The translations under genes and the position numbers were made by a program. Below, piece by piece: positions 36,590-49,665 of a DNA stretch of 64,000 nucleotides (within the stretch, counting starts at the first letter, position 1; each line of letters begins with the position of its first letter). Origin of the DNA: Mangifera indica (taxonomy: Eukaryota > Streptophyta > Magnoliopsida > Sapindales > Anacardiaceae); contig NC_058139.1 of NCBI RefSeq assembly GCF_011075055.1, positions 11,801,584 to 11,865,583 on the forward strand, read 5' to 3'. The notes under the pieces were generated by a model, which ran no database searches, had not been told where the DNA came from, and saw only the letters and a list, made by a program, of their open reading frames with translations.

Positions 36590-36885
36590 AGCCATTTGGA
36601 CTTGTCAATTTCATATTACTTGACCTTTTCAAACAATTTTGCCCATTTTCTCAAATTAATAATAAACTTTTAGCTCGCAATCAAACTAAAAAACCTCAGT
36701 GGATTAACCCAGAGGGCATATTTTTTTAATCATCGTTCTTTTCTTAAGATTGAAAAACTTTATATGTTTTAGAAAATTTAAACTACAAATGATTATTTAT
36801 TGGCTTTTCCATGTTGGTGGTTGATTTGAAATTTGAATGCATTATTCAAATCTTTAGGCAGGTCTTCCATTCATTGCACGGTCTT
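36590..36885. repeat. UGT 3'-flank module, copy b (no gene attached)
   Basis: It carries the same landmarks as copy a: TTGTCAATTTCATATTACTT, GGATTAACCCAGAGGGCAT, GATTGAAAAACTTTATATG and TCTTTAGGCAGGTC. A UGT gene should follow to its right, but a long-TIR element and later Copia-2 lie there instead. Confidence 0.75.
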
Positions 36886-36902
36886 CTCTGCCTACGTTAC
36901 TC

Positions 36903-37677
36903 TGTAAGGACAAACAATTTTCCACCCTGGGTGTAAATAATATTTATCTATCTAAAATCAAACTGTTAAAAAAAACTAATGATATATGGATAAAATAGTA
37001 ATTTTATTATTAATTAATAAAAAAATAATAACTTTTTATAAAACCCAAACATTTTAAATATAATATTTAATATTTAAAAAAGTTTAAAAATTCACAAATT
37101 AGTCACTTAAAATTTTCCAAACCTTCATATATTTTTAATCTACTATGTGACCTTAATAATTATAATATGACATTTAAATTCATAATTTGTTGTATTCTCT
37201 TCAATTTTTTAAGGGTGTAACTATTATTTTTTAAATATTAGGGGGCATACTAATAATTCAAAATTTTCAAAAAGATCTCTAAACTTTTTTGAATTTCTAA
37301 TTACCCTAAAAATTTTCAAAAAACCCCTAATATTTTCAAAAAATATTTTACCCCCTAATATATGATCTTATAAAAAAGATACTCTTATCTATAGGAAGAG
37401 AGAAAGAAGGGTTGAGGATAAAAGAAAAAGAAAAATAGAAGACTTCTTATATAATTTAGATATTTAAAGAATTATTTTTAATTTATGGTTATTTTGATAA
37501 TTTTGATAAATGGTAATTTTATTTTCCAATATTTATATTACAATAACAAGTTTAAATTTGAGTGAAAAAAATGTTATTTATGTTTGATTTGTGTATGAAA
37601 ATATTAGTCATGTTAACTAGGGATGAAAAAGTGTTTTAAGACCAAGCCCTAGGTGAAAAAATGCATGTAATTCACTC
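36903..37677. mobile_element. Long-TIR element, copy paired with 55645-56486
   Basis: The left end carries CAATTTTCCACCCTGGG and the right end, in reverse, GAGTGAATTACATGC then TTTTTTCACCTAGGGCTTGG. The interior is AT-rich with no coding capacity. The element and its flanks match 55645-56486, so both were duplicated together. Confidence 0.6.
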
Positions 37678-38019
37678 TTATTTTGTCCGACTCCGTTGCT
37701 TGAATTGTTGCTCTCCGAGTTCACAACATTCGATTGCGATTGTTTTAACTGAAAATTTACTCCATCCATGAATCAATGTTGATGGAAGTCTTTGGATACT
37801 CTAGATTCTGGAGGGGACCTTCTTATCTCATGCAACACTTTGAGTCTCATGATTAGCCTTTGGACCTCTGCAGCTTCATTCTGTCATTGATGCCTCCATT
37901 GGTCTTGCAATAAAATCGTAGCATTTGAACAGTGGAAGCTCAAACCTAAACACCACGTGCATGAGAATTCTTTCTTCTTTATCGACTAGCGCCTCATGTC
38001 ATTCACAAGTGGTAGTAGT

Positions 38020-38113
38020 GTGCACACTTTTGAGTATATTAATAATATATCATTATATAATTAAATATTATTTTATTATTAATTCAAAATCACTCAACAT
38101 ATCATGATATATT
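38020..38113. mobile_element. Foldback MITE (family A), left part, split by Copia-2
   Basis: CATTATATAATTAAATATTATT and the core TTATTATTAATTCAAAATCA lead into a CACTCAACATATCATGATA arm that is cut by Copia-2 at 38114. The element continues after the target duplicate at 47576. Confidence 0.6.
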
Positions 38114-39748
38114 TGTTAGAATATGCCATAAAAACCAATCGCTTTAATTGGTTTTAAGGGTTGTATATCTTGCATATACATTATTAATAAAAAAAAAGTT
38201 CTGTTATACTTCACATGTTTTCAACGTCACTTATATATATATATATGTTGTTGTAGTTGTATATTACATCCATATTAACTACATGCATACGACATGTGAA
38301 AGGTCCCGATGAGTTTTAATAAACGTCATCAAATCGTTCCCTACATAGGCAATCTGTTTGGGCAATAGTATTGCATAGTGGGTGTGTGCTATATCACCAC
38401 AGTATATCAATGAATGATATTAGACATGGTGGATATACACATGGGTAAACAATGGAACCATTTGATGGTTAGAGAACTGATCAAAGGTTATTTTATTATA
38501 TTGTTTATCGAACGTGACCGCTGAACGATGATCACATGGGCATTAATATGTAGTCAATGATACATCGTGAATCATACTAGTGTATAGATCCTTTGACTTG
38601 AGATATCATAGTTGTGCTTCGTTCCGGAACATATGGTTCATACGGTGTATACCACGAAGCTAATCATGTCTCGTTCAGAAGCCGTTTTGATCATATGTTG
38701 CTTGAGCGAGAGGACAAGTGATGATCATACAAGGATCCGTCAGCTCGACTGCTCCCGAGTTCCCATACGAATATCGAGAAACATGAAAATCTAAAACACT
38801 GGCCAGTGTAGATAAAAGACCACAAGAAAAGAGTTTCGATGTGGCACGTTATGATGTATTACCTGATATTCGAAAAGATTAAATATTGGATTTTGACATT
38901 CCATGAATCCAAGCTTAATCGGGATGTAATGATGGAGGGATTGGACTACATGGTAAGTGTGAGTAAGAAAGGTTCATTTGATATTATGTGAAGCTTGTAT
39001 TTCATTGTGATGTAGGGGTCATGGGACATTGCTAGATGATACCACATGATCAGTGGGAGCTTCATTTTGTAGCGGAAAATGAAGTATATCAGTTAACGAC
39101 AGTTTTAGGTTATATAATGATATAATGAAACGTATCGTCCGATATGGGGCCCACGACTACGTCACTATGAACCTTGAAGGTCACACCTATATTTTAAGGA
39201 AGAAAATGGTATTATGAAGCTGAAAATATTTATCCATGGTGGGCTAGCACTTTTCGAGGATAAAAATTGTGCTTTTCGAATAAGATTCGGAAAAGGGGCA
39301 AAATTGTCATTTTACACCTTTCAAATTGTTTAGAAAGTTAAAATGATTAATTTTGGGCATAAATGAATTAACATGTGTCAAATTCTCATTTCTCTTACTT
39401 TTCCACCAATGAGAATTAAACATATGTTTAACTTGATAATTATCAAGTTTTAATGCCATAAATTTGAGAGAAAATAAAGAAAAATATGCAATTTTTCTTT
39501 ACTTCTTCTTCTTGGCCGGGAAAAAGTTTCTCCTTTCTTCCATTTTTCTTCCTTGCATGGTGTAAGTCAAGAGATCACTTATTTTAGTGATTCAAGCTTC
39601 CAAACTTCAAATCAAATTACAAGGTACAAAGTAGTTTACATGTTTATATATTTTATTTCTTGAAAAATCATGTAAACTTTTCAATACCATTGTTACATAT
39701 GATGTGAACATAAATTAAAAATTTTAATTTTGTTGCCAAAATCCTTCA
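38114..39748 (+). repeat. 5' LTR of Copia-2
   Basis: 1635 bp, TGTTAGAATATGCCATAAAA to ATCCTTCA. It has a TATATATATATATATG tract near 38231. Sixty-codon open frames inside it are not genes. Confidence 0.96.
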
Positions 39749-39762
39749 AATGGTATCAGAGC

Positions 39763-41886
39763 AAGAGTTTGATCCTTGAATGACAAGAACATGCCATAAT
39801 TTTAGGTGTTTGGAAGTGTTAGTGATCAAAACCTAAGCTATAATTTTTGTTATGTGTGATTGGTTCAAACCAAGTGTACATATGTTATTAGGAATGTCTT
39901 AATAGCATTGGAGAAGCTTTAAATTGTTGAAATTGTGTTGGATAACTTTTGACATAATTAAAATAAAAAAAAAAAAAAAACCCTAATTTTAGAAATTTGG
40001 GTGATTTTTAAATTAATGGTTTAATCATGATTTATACATGATTGTCATGATATTCACATGAATTTTAATCTTGACTTTACATGGGAATGTGTTTTTTAAG
40101 AAACTTAGTTTGTGAGACTTGGTGAAGGGCATGAACAAGTTGACATGATTTCCATGTGTTTGGTTGATGGAAATAACATTCAATGTTGATTGAATTGTTA
40201 TTAATTCCTTAAACTAGTGCTTGACTTGGTTTGATTGAGAATTGAATTCTTAATAGCTTGGATTGGATAAATTACTTTATGAGTAACCATATTCATGCTT
40301 GAATAATTATTATATGGTGAGATGAATTATGTTTGAGTGATGAATGATTCATATATGTCATGATTTGGTGAAATGCATGACACTTGTGAATTTGGCTCAT
40401 ATTTGGCATGTGTTATGTATTTATATTACAATTTGTCATTCTAAAATATATTCATGTTTAAGTATGAATTGAAACATGGTTAGTGAGATTTTGGTGAACT
40501 TGGTATATGTTTTGGAAACATCAAGAGTTAGGGTTTCATGGTTGGTTTCAAGAAAAATGTAATATAGAATTTTGGTTTAAATTACTTTGTTTACTTGTTA
40601 TGGTTTGATCTTGTAGACACCAAACATTGGATGTGTTTGTATTTTAGCAAACTTGAATGAAAAGCATGAAATATGGTAAATTATTTGTTAAGTTTACCAA
40701 ATTACAAATTTAATTTATATGTATGAATGTTTGACTAGGATGCCCAAAATGTCATGTCATTAAAGGAATTTATGATAGTATTAATGTGTGACATGTGTAT
40801 GCTATATATTTGAGACATAGTGACATGGTCAACATCATGCTTTTAAATGCTTAATATTATGTATGCTAGATTGAAATAAACTTAACATGTTAGATGTGTT
40901 TGTTGTCTTAGATACATAAATAAAAACTCAAGTTTGCTAATCTAGGATTAAATTATAAGATATTGGATGTCTTATATGCAAGATCAACCTAATGTACATT
41001 TTAGATATGTGATATGCTAAGTTGTATGAAAATATGATTTCTTTTGTTTATTGAATAATATAGTTGATATGTGTTCAATAGCATGTCTAAGTTTTATGTT
41101 TTATGTTATCATATAATTTGTTTATGGTATATAACACATAGTTTTGTGTTTTAGAGAACTAAAACTTTTAGGCATGAAATATTCTTACAATACCATTTAG
41201 GATATTAGAAAAGTTTTCAATGGCATAAATTGTAAGAATATGATTTAGTAATATGTCTTGGGTGACAAATACGTATCCAAAGATATATACTAGATTACCC
41301 AAGATATAAAATGACTCTTATTAATAATAATAAAATCTTCCCTAAATTTTCAATATCAAATTCGAGCCTTCCATTGTGGGTTGATTAGGGTTACGTCATA
41401 AGGCTAGACATCCTAGATTTCTATTATGTGACGGATACTATGTCATATGACGTAAAATTAGTCGATTGGTGTCTAGAGTACTATTTCTGTCATTCCCTAG
41501 ATTCTATTATGTGCGGGAGTGATGGGGTATTATATCTGGAAAGCACGATGGGTTGAATTTGACTAGTTTAGAGTGCTTAGATCTATTATGTGCGGTGCTC
41601 AAAGCTAGAGGCTCACATGAATCATAGCTTGCATTTAGAATGTAAAAGGAAATCGTTTCCTACTTATTGAGCTTGACGGACTTAGATCTATTATGTGCGG
41701 TTTGTCAAGTTTGATAAGAATTTGATTCCCCACTAGAAAGTGATCCAATGAACTTTCCGAATCTTCAACCGGGGAAGTATAAGATTTGAATAAAATAGTG
41801 GGAGCTAATAAGATTAGGTTTATTGGTAATTTCTAATGAATTTGTTATTTCTTGCAGCATTCTCTCTTGTGATCTAGAATCTCAAA
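39763..41886 (+). other. Long untranslated leader of Copia-2
   Basis: About 2.1 kb between primer-binding site and gag hold no protein. Four imperfect copies of TAGATCTATTATGTGCGG lie at about 41412, 41496, 41576 and 41681, 80-105 bp apart, just before gag. Confidence 0.7.
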
Positions 41887-44800
41887 ATGTCAACAGCAAA
41901 CAATATACTCCTGAAATTGATGGACTCGCATGTGCTTATTGGTCCAAATTTTAAGGATTGGCTGAGAAATCTGACCATCGTTATCTTGAAAAGTCAGCTT
42001 ATGTCTTGGAGGCACCTTTACCAACAGCAGTGGACCCTGATGCCCCTGAGACAGAGCAAAGGGCTTATGCTGAATGGGTAGATGCTGACTTACGAGTTCG
42101 CAGTTATATGCTGGCATCAATGAACTCTGAACTTCAAACTCGGTTTGAGAACGTGAAGAGTGCGTATGAAATTATCACTACTTTAAGACAATTATATAGT
42201 GAAAATGCTCGAGTGAAGGAATATAATTTGATGACTTCACTATTCAACATGCGGCTTAGGGAGGGCATTTCCCCAGATGATCATGTTATTAAAATGATTA
42301 ATAAGGCTGGGGAGTTACAAGTTATGGGCACAGATTTGCCGCATAATGTTCGGGTGAGTTTGATTCTCCATTCACTCCCTCCAACTTTTAAGCCGTTTAT
42401 TACAAATTATAATCTCAATAGGATTGAGCGCACTCTCCCTGATCTTCTCAATGATATTCAAGAATTTTACAACAATGAGAAGAAAGGGAAAACACCAGCT
42501 GAGTTGCTAGCTACTTTTGCCACGAGAGGCAAAAAGAGGCAAGCTCAAAAGCCTTGGTGGAGAGGTTCACAGATGGGATCTGGTGGACCAAAAGTACAAA
42601 GAAAGGGTTTTAAGAAAACCACTGCTAGACCTTCTAGGATGAAGGGTTTTGGCATTGACGCAGCACGTTCTCAGCCTCCACGACCATCTATTCCACAGAA
42701 AGAAAAGAAGCAGGAGAAGAGCAATTGCTTTTATTGCAACCAAGAGGGGCATTGGAAGAGGAACTGTCCCCTATACCTTGATGATCTGAGAAAAAGCAAA
42801 ACAGGTACATATCAGTGTTATGTAATTGAATTTGAATTAAATGTTAATTCAAACATTGATTCCTGGATATTAGATTCTGCTGCAACTTCACATGTTTGTG
42901 CTTATTTACAGCATCTGCAGAATAGTTCTGCCTTGAAACGTGATGAGATCACACTGAGACTGGCTGATGGGACACGAGTTTCCGCAGAGGCTGTAGGTGT
43001 ATGTAATGTACAGTTACCTACTAGGCATGTAATAACTTTATATAAAACTTTGTATTTTGCTAATGCCACCAGGAATATCATCTCTATTCCAGTTTTGTGT
43101 AAAAATGGTTATCAATTTACCTTTAATGGAAATGAATGTCTAATTTATTTTGGGAATAGATTAGTGGGAAATGCTATCAATACAAATGGTTTGTATGTGG
43201 TAGAGTTTGATTTACATAGCACTATGTATTCAAAATCATCTAAAAGAACTAGGGATCATATAAATCCAATAGTTCTATGGCATCACAGATTTGGTCATAT
43301 TGGAGAGGATCGGATTCGACAATTAGGAGAAAGTGGACTTTTAGGTTCATTGGGTTCAGAACCCTATCCTACTTGTGAATCTTGTCTTCGAGGAAAAATG
43401 ATCAAGCTTCCGTTTAAGAATAAAGGGGAGCGAGCCAAAAATATATTAGAGTTGATACACACTGATGTGTGTGGCCCCTTTAATGAAATGGCCCGAGGAG
43501 GTTTTTCATACTTCATTACCTTTATCGATGATTATTCTCGATATGGGTATTTGTATTTAATGAAATACAAATCTGAAGCTTTTCAAAAGTTCAGAGAGTT
43601 TCAAAAGGAAGTAGAAAACCAGACTGGGAAGAATATTAAAACTTTACGTTCAGATCGTGGAGGTGAATACTTGAGTACAGAATTCCAGGAGTTCTTAAGA
43701 GACAAAGGAATACTATCTCAGTTGACTCCGCCATTCACACCACAGCATAATGGTGTGTCTGAACGGAGAAATCGTACTTTATTAGATATGGTACGATCTA
43801 TGATGAGTTTTACTGATTTGCCAGTTTATTTATGGGGATATGCTCTTCAGACAGCACTGCATGTGTTGAATAAAGCCCCATCGAAGTCCATTCAGAAAAC
43901 ACCATACGAATTATGGTATGACAGACTTCCAAGTGTAAACTACCTGAAAATCTGGGGATGTCCTGCATTTGTCAAAGTGGTTAGAACTGATAAATTGGAG
44001 TCCCGAGCAAAAAAAGGTCGGTTTATCGGGTATCCAAAAGAAAGTTTAGGATATTATTTCTACTTTCACTCTGATCAAAGAATTATGGTTAGTAGAAATG
44101 CACATTTTCTTGAGAAAGAGTTCTTAGAGGAAGGTGGTGCAGGAAGAAAAATTGTGCTCGAAGAAGAGTCTGGAGAGCCCGTAATCGAGCCTATTCAGGT
44201 AAATCCTCCAGGTATACAATCACCTATACCAACTACAACGGCTCAAATAAGAAAGTCTGTTAGAGTGTCTCGACCTCCCGAGAGATATGGATTTCTGACA
44301 GAAGGAGATTTTGAATCTCTTATAATGGGAGAAACTGAGCATCTAGAGGATCCAAGAACTTACCAAGAGGCGATATTGGATATTGACTCTGGTAGATGGC
44401 TAGAGGCAATGAATTCAGAAATTGAATCTATGAATGTCAATCAAGTATGGACGCTTATTGATCCACCTGATGGAATAGTTCCGATCGGATGTAAATGGAT
44501 CTTCAAGAGAAAAATTGGCAAGGATGGAAAAGTTGAAACTTATAAAGCTCGATTGGTAGCTAAAGGTTATACTCAAAAACAAGGGTTGGATTATGAGGAG
44601 ACCTTTTCACCAGTCGCGATGCTTAAATCCATCAGAATTCTCCTAGCCATCGCAGCACACTATGATTATGAGATATGGCAGATGGATGTTAAAACTGCTT
44701 TTCTCAATGGGTATATTGAGGAAAATATCTATATGGAGCAGCCAATCGGTTTTGTATCCGCTACCGAGAGGCATAAAGTGTGCAAACTACATCGATCTAT

Positions 44801-45926
44801 ATATGGATTAAAACAAGCTTCAAGAAGCTGGAATATTCGATTTGATGAAACTATTCGAGTATTCGGTTTTATTAAAAATCCGGATGAGCCGTGTGTTTAT
44901 AAATTGGATAGAGATAAAATTGTCGTTTTCCTAGTCTTGTATGTAGATGACATATTATTAATTGGAAACGACATTGGCACTATGACTGACGTTAAGCTAT
45001 GGTTAGCGAAATCTTTCTCCATGAAGGATCTTGGAGAAGCAACCTATATTTTAGGTATTCGTATCTATAAAGATAGAGCGAAAGGATTAATAGGTTTATC
45101 TCAAAAGTTGTACATAGAGAAAGTGTTGAAACGCTTTCACATGCAAGACTCTAAGAGAGGTCTACTACCGTTTCCTCATGGAACACATCTATCAAAAGAT
45201 ATGTGTCCAAAGACTGATGAGGAACGACAACGAATGTGTGAGGTGCCATATGCTTCGGCAGTAGGTAGTCTCATGTATGCCATGTTATGTACACGACCAG
45301 ACATTGCTTTTGCAGTTAGTGCAGTAAGCAAATATCAGTCAAATCCTGGAGAAAGACACTGGACAACAGTAAAAGCCATCCTGAAGTATTTGAGAAGGAC
45401 CAAGGAGTTGATACTAGGTTATGGGGGTTCAGAGTTGACGCTCAAAGGATACTCAGATTCTGATTTTCAGTCGGATGTAGACGATAGAAAGTCTACGTCT
45501 GCATTTATTTTTGTTTGTAATGAAGGTGCAGTTAGTTGGAAAAGTGCTAAACAATCGACTACTGCAGACTCTACTACAGAAGCTGAGTATATTGCCGCTT
45601 CAGAAGCTGCAAAAGAGGCTGTTTAGATGCGTAAATTCGCCACAGAGTTGGGCGTGGTTCCTCAGATGAGTCAACCAGTAATTCTATTCTGTGACAATAC
45701 TGGTGCCATTACACAGGCAAAGGAACCAAGAGTGCATCAAAAGTCAAAACATGTTCAACGAAAATATCACATCTTGAGAGAATTCGTTGGAGCTGGAGAT
45801 ATTATCATTCAGAAGATTGCTTCGGCAGACAATCTTGCAGATCCACTAACTAAAGCACTGACGCAAAGGCTGTTGGACCAGCATCTAGAGAAGATGGGCA
45901 TTAGGTACTACAGCGATTGGCTTTAG
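41887..45926 (+). pseudogene. gag-pol of Copia-2 with one frameshift and one stop
   Basis: The polyprotein starts at ATG 41887 (MSTANNILLKLMDS). The frame changes at about 41975-42000, after NLTIV, and then stays open to TAG 45624-45626. That stop replaces an expected Trp in RNase H (KEAV, stop, MRKF). The last 99 codons run to 45926. Domains: gag; knuckle CFYCNQEGHWKRNC; protease WILDSAATSH, with Ala where DSGA is usual; integrase with WHHRFGH, CESCLRGK, the acidic residues in HTDVCGPF and IDDYSRYG, and the SDRGGEY block; reverse transcriptase with QMDVKTAFLNG and YVDDILLIGND; RNase H with STTEAEYIAASEAAKEA and LFCDNTGAI. Apart from the two lesions it looks complete. Confidence 0.93.
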
Positions 45927-45942
45927 TGCAAGTGGGAGTTTT

Positions 45943-47575
45943 TGTTAGAATATGCCCTAAAAACCAATCGCTTTAATTGGTTTTAAGGGTTGTATATCTT
46001 GCATATACATTATTAATAAAAGAAAAGTTCTGTTATACTTCACATGTTTTCAACGTCACTTATATATATATATGTTGTTGTAGTTATATATTACATCCAT
46101 ATTAACTACATGCATACGACATGTGAAAGGTCCCGATGAGTTTTAATAAACGTCATCAAATCGTTCCCTACATAGGCAATCTGTTTGGGCAATAGTATTG
46201 CATAGTGGGTGTGTGCTATATCACCACAGTATATCAATGAATGATATTAGACATGGTGGATATACACATGGGTAAACAATGGAACCATTTGATGGTTAGA
46301 GAACTGATCAAAGGTTATTTTATTATATTGTTTATCGAACGTGACCGCTGAACGATGATCACATGGGCATTAATATGTAGTCAATGATACATCGTGAATC
46401 ATACTAGTGTATAAATCCTTTGACTTGAGATATCATAGTTGTGCTTCGTTCCGGAACATATGGTTCATACGGTGTATACCACAAAGCTAATCATGTCTCG
46501 TTCAGAAGCCGTTTTGATCATATGTTGCTTGAGCGAGAGGACAAGTGATGATCATACAAGGATCCGTCAGCTCGACTACTCCCGAGTTCCCATACGAATA
46601 TCGAGAAACATGAAAATCTAAAACACTGGCCAGTGTAGATAAAAGACCACAAGAAAAGAGTTTCGATGTGGCACGTTATGATGTATTACCTGATATTCGA
46701 AAAGATTAAATATTGGATTTTGACATTCCATGAATCCAAGCTTAATCGGGATGTAATGATGGAGGGATTGGACTACATGGTAAGTGTGAGTAAGAAAGGT
46801 TCATTTGATATTATGTGAAGCTTGTATTTCATTGTGATGTAGGGGTCATGGGACATTGCTAGATGATACCACATGATCAGTGGGAGCTTCATTTTGTAGC
46901 GGAAAATGAAGTATATCAGTTAACGACAGTTTTAGGTTATATAATGATATAATGAAACGTATCGTCCGATATGGGGCCCACGACTACGTCACTATGAACC
47001 TTGAAGGTCACACCTATATTTCAAGGAAGAAAATGGTATTATGAAGCTGAAAATATTTATCCATGGTGGGCTAGCACTTTCCGAGGATAAAAATTGTGCT
47101 TTTCGAATAAGATTCGGAAAAGGGGCAAAATTGTCATTTTACACCTTTCAAATTGTTTAGAAAGTTAAAATGATTAATTTTGGGCATAAATGAATTAACA
47201 TGTGTCAAATTCTCATTTCTCTTACTTTTCCACCAATGAGAATTAAACATATGTTTAACTTGATAATTATCAAGTTTTAATGCCATAAATTTGAGAGAAA
47301 ATAAAGAAAAATATGCAATTTTTCTTTACTTCTTCTTCTTGGCCGGGAAAAAGTTTCTCCTTTCTTCCATTTTTCTTCCTTGCATGGTGTAAGTCAAGAG
47401 ATCACTTATTTTAGTGATTCAAGCTTCCAAACTTCAAATCAAATTACAAGGTACAAAGTAGTTTACATGTTTATATATTTTATTTCTTGAAAAATCATGT
47501 AAACTTTTCAATACCATTGTTACATATGATGTGAACATAAATTAAAAATTTTAATTTTGTTGCCAAAATCCTTCA
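45943..47575 (+). repeat. 3' LTR of Copia-2
   Basis: 1633 bp, nearly identical to the 5' LTR; the TA tract near 46062 is one dinucleotide shorter. It is followed by the target duplicate ATATT. Confidence 0.96.
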
Positions 47576-47580
47576 ATATT

Positions 47581-48005
47581 ATCTAAATATCTAATTACAT
47601 ACTCAAATCTAAGTCAGAAAATGTTGTTAGAAGTGAGGATAAGGAAAGTGATTATAAGGAGAAGAAAAAATAAAAAAATAAAAAAGAGAAAAGAGAAAGA
47701 TAAATAATAATTATTTACTTTAATTATAATTAAAATTGAAAATTGGTATATAATATTTTTGAATAAATAAATAAAAGATAAATTAGTATTTGATATTTGC
47801 ATCAACTGTTTTGGATATCCAAAATAACTAAATATTTTCAATTCCAAAACAATAAAACTATATATATATAAATAAAACAATAAAACAATAAAACTATATA
47901 TATAAATAATATATACAAATAATAATTTATCATTATATAATTAGATATTATTTTATCTTTAATTTAAAATTTTTTAAACATATAATAATATATAATTATT
48001 TATAT

Positions 48006-48010
<5 letters not shown>
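47581..48010. other. AT-rich spacer with a MITE copy
   Basis: No gene. A family A foldback copy lies at about 47905-48005, with ATTTATCATTATATAATTAG, the core TATTATTTTATCTTTAATTT and AACATATAATAATATATAA. Confidence 0.5.

Positions 48011-48011
<1 letters not shown>

Positions 48012-48072
<61 letters not shown>
48012..48072. repeat. (AT)n microsatellite
   Basis: About 60 bp of uninterrupted AT dinucleotides. Confidence 0.95.
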
Positions 48073-48076
<4 letters not shown>

Positions 48077-48235
48077 GGCTGGAGGCTCGGCTCGGTTTGT
48101 ATATAATAGAGCTCAAGCTCGTGGAAGCTAAACTCGAACTCGGCTCGTTTTGAACTCAAGTTTTTAATTATTTCGTTATAAAACGACGTTATTTTAATAC
48201 ATATTAATCGAAACGATATCATTTTGTATTAAAAT
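48073..48235. mobile_element. Partial hAT-like MITE (same family as 19535-19792)
   Basis: AAGGCTGGAGGCTCGGCTCG, then AGCTCAAGCTCG and AAAACGACGTTATTTTAATA follow the left half of the complete element at 19535. The right half is missing; the (AT)n tract borders the left end. Confidence 0.55.
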
Positions 48236-48486
48236 AATATTAGTGATATTTACAAAAACAAAATGAATATCGAGTGATGTTTCCGCAACGCCGGTGGCCC
48301 AGTACCTAAATTTGGTGGATATCGTCTCAGGTTTAGGTCCTAATAATCATTTTCTTAAATTGATTTTTTTGGCTATTGATCAGGTTAAACTCATGTTTTT
48401 GTCTAGTCCAACGATTTGAATAGTTTGGTCCAATTTGATAAAATTTGATTTAATTTCAAAATTGATTTTTGAGCAAATTATAACCA

Positions 48487-49265
48487 TTTTTTCTAGGGCA
48501 AAGGACTATTCTCACCCAAGTTTTAATCAAATCTCAAAAACATATTTACGTTAGTTGAAAAACTCAAATGTCTATCCATAGACTAACTTCTGTTGGAATT
48601 TTCTGTTAGAGTCAAAGGTAAAATCATATTTTACCATTAAACCTTAAAACCTTAAACATTTCTATCATTTTCCCCCTTAATTTGAAAAACTTACAATTTC
48701 TCCCCTAGGGTTTTTTCTTCCATCTATGATGATCAAATGCCCTTCCTGCCGTTGACCAATGTTCCCACCATTTTCTTCTCCAACCATCGAAGTTCATCGG
48801 ACTAATTTCATTGAAAGAAGATGATTCGTTTTCATTCGATAAAAGAGACAAAGACGACGTTGTCTTCGTCTCTTCGTCAGATGAAAAGGAATTGTCTTTG
48901 TCCAGCAAAATTGGTTCAGTGGGAACCTCAACCAAGGAAGAAGAAGATAGCGGAAAGGCTGACCAATGACGAGAACGACAACCAGTCACTGGAGATGAAA
49001 GAACTTACCCTTAAGGGGGAAATGCAGTTTTTTAAAGTTTAATAATAGGGAAAATTATTAGTTTTCTCAATTAAGGAGAGAAATTATACAAATTTTTAGG
49101 GTTCAAAGGTTTAAGAATAAAATAATGATTTTTTCCTTACCCCTAATAGAAATTATAACAGAAGTTAATCTATAGATGAGTGTTTGAATTTTTCATTTGT
49201 CACGGATATGTTTTTGAGATTAGGATAAATTTAGGGTGGAAAATATTCTTTTGGCCTTTTTTCTA
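48487..49265. mobile_element. Mutator-like non-autonomous element with perfect 9-bp target duplication
   Basis: The element is 48496-49256 (761 bp). Left end GGGCAAAGGACTATTCTCAC; right end in reverse GGCCAAAAGAATATTTTCCA. Inverted arms of about 150 bp share CTCAAAAACATAT and TAACTTCTGTT landmarks. Exact 9-bp duplicates TTTTTTCTA flank it (48487-48495, 49257-49265), the Mutator signature. The interior (48705-49042) is less AT-rich and has open frames on both strands (94 and 73 codons), one with NSFSSDEETKTTSSLSLLSN, but no known domain; it could be captured host sequence. Confidence 0.85.
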
Positions 49266-49371
49266 GTGAGTAACAATAGAATCAGTTGGATCGCTCAGTT
49301 CAATCCGATTTTTAAAACCATAGTTTCACTATTATACTTGTTGGCCTATGGATTTCATCAAAATTCGGATG

Positions 49372-49665
49372 GGAAACAGCTATTAAAACTTATCAATTTC
49401 ATATTACTTGACCTTTTCAAATATTTTTTCCCATTCTCTTGAATTAACAATAAAATTTTAGCTGGCAATCAAACTAAAAACGTCAGTAGATTAACCTAGA
49501 TGGTATTTTTTAAATCATTGTTCTTTTCATAAGATTGAAAAACTTCATTTGTTTTAGAGAATTTAAACCACAAATTATTATTAATTGACCTTTCCATGTT
49601 GTGGGTTGCTTTGAAATTTGACTAAATTATTCAAACTTTTGGTAGGTCTGTGATTTGTGTATAAA
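49372..49665. repeat. UGT 3'-flank module, copy c
   Basis: It matches copy a closely, from AAACTTATCAATTTCATATTA to TTCAAACTTTTGGTAGGTC, and lies downstream of the second UGT gene. Together they show the 3-kb segmental duplication (about 33450-36345 and 49372-52270). Confidence 0.8.

Larger units (their letters stand above)
38114..47575 (+). mobile_element. Ty1/copia retrotransposon, young, nearly complete (Copia-2)
   Basis: The element is 9462 bp with LTRs 38114-39748 (1635 bp) and 45943-47575 (1633 bp), both TG...CA. The target duplication ATATT is at 38109-38113 and 47576-47580. The primer-binding site TGGTATCAGAGC (39751-39762) follows two bases after the LTR. A purine tract AAGTGGGAG precedes the 3' LTR. 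About nine substitutions and one 2-bp TA indel separate the LTRs, so the insertion is recent. The coding region has one frameshift and one nonsense change. Confidence 0.97.

Noticed and set aside
38612..38794. 60-codon frame in the 5' LTR of Copia-2, repeated at 46439-46621
   Set aside because: The repetition only reflects the two LTRs; there is no domain or start context to support a gene.
41890..42752. Minus-strand frames within Copia-2 gag
   Set aside because: They are shadows of the gag frame on the plus strand.
48012..48072. AT dinucleotide tract considered as a replication origin or matrix attachment site
   Set aside because: A pure AT microsatellite gives no specific evidence for either.
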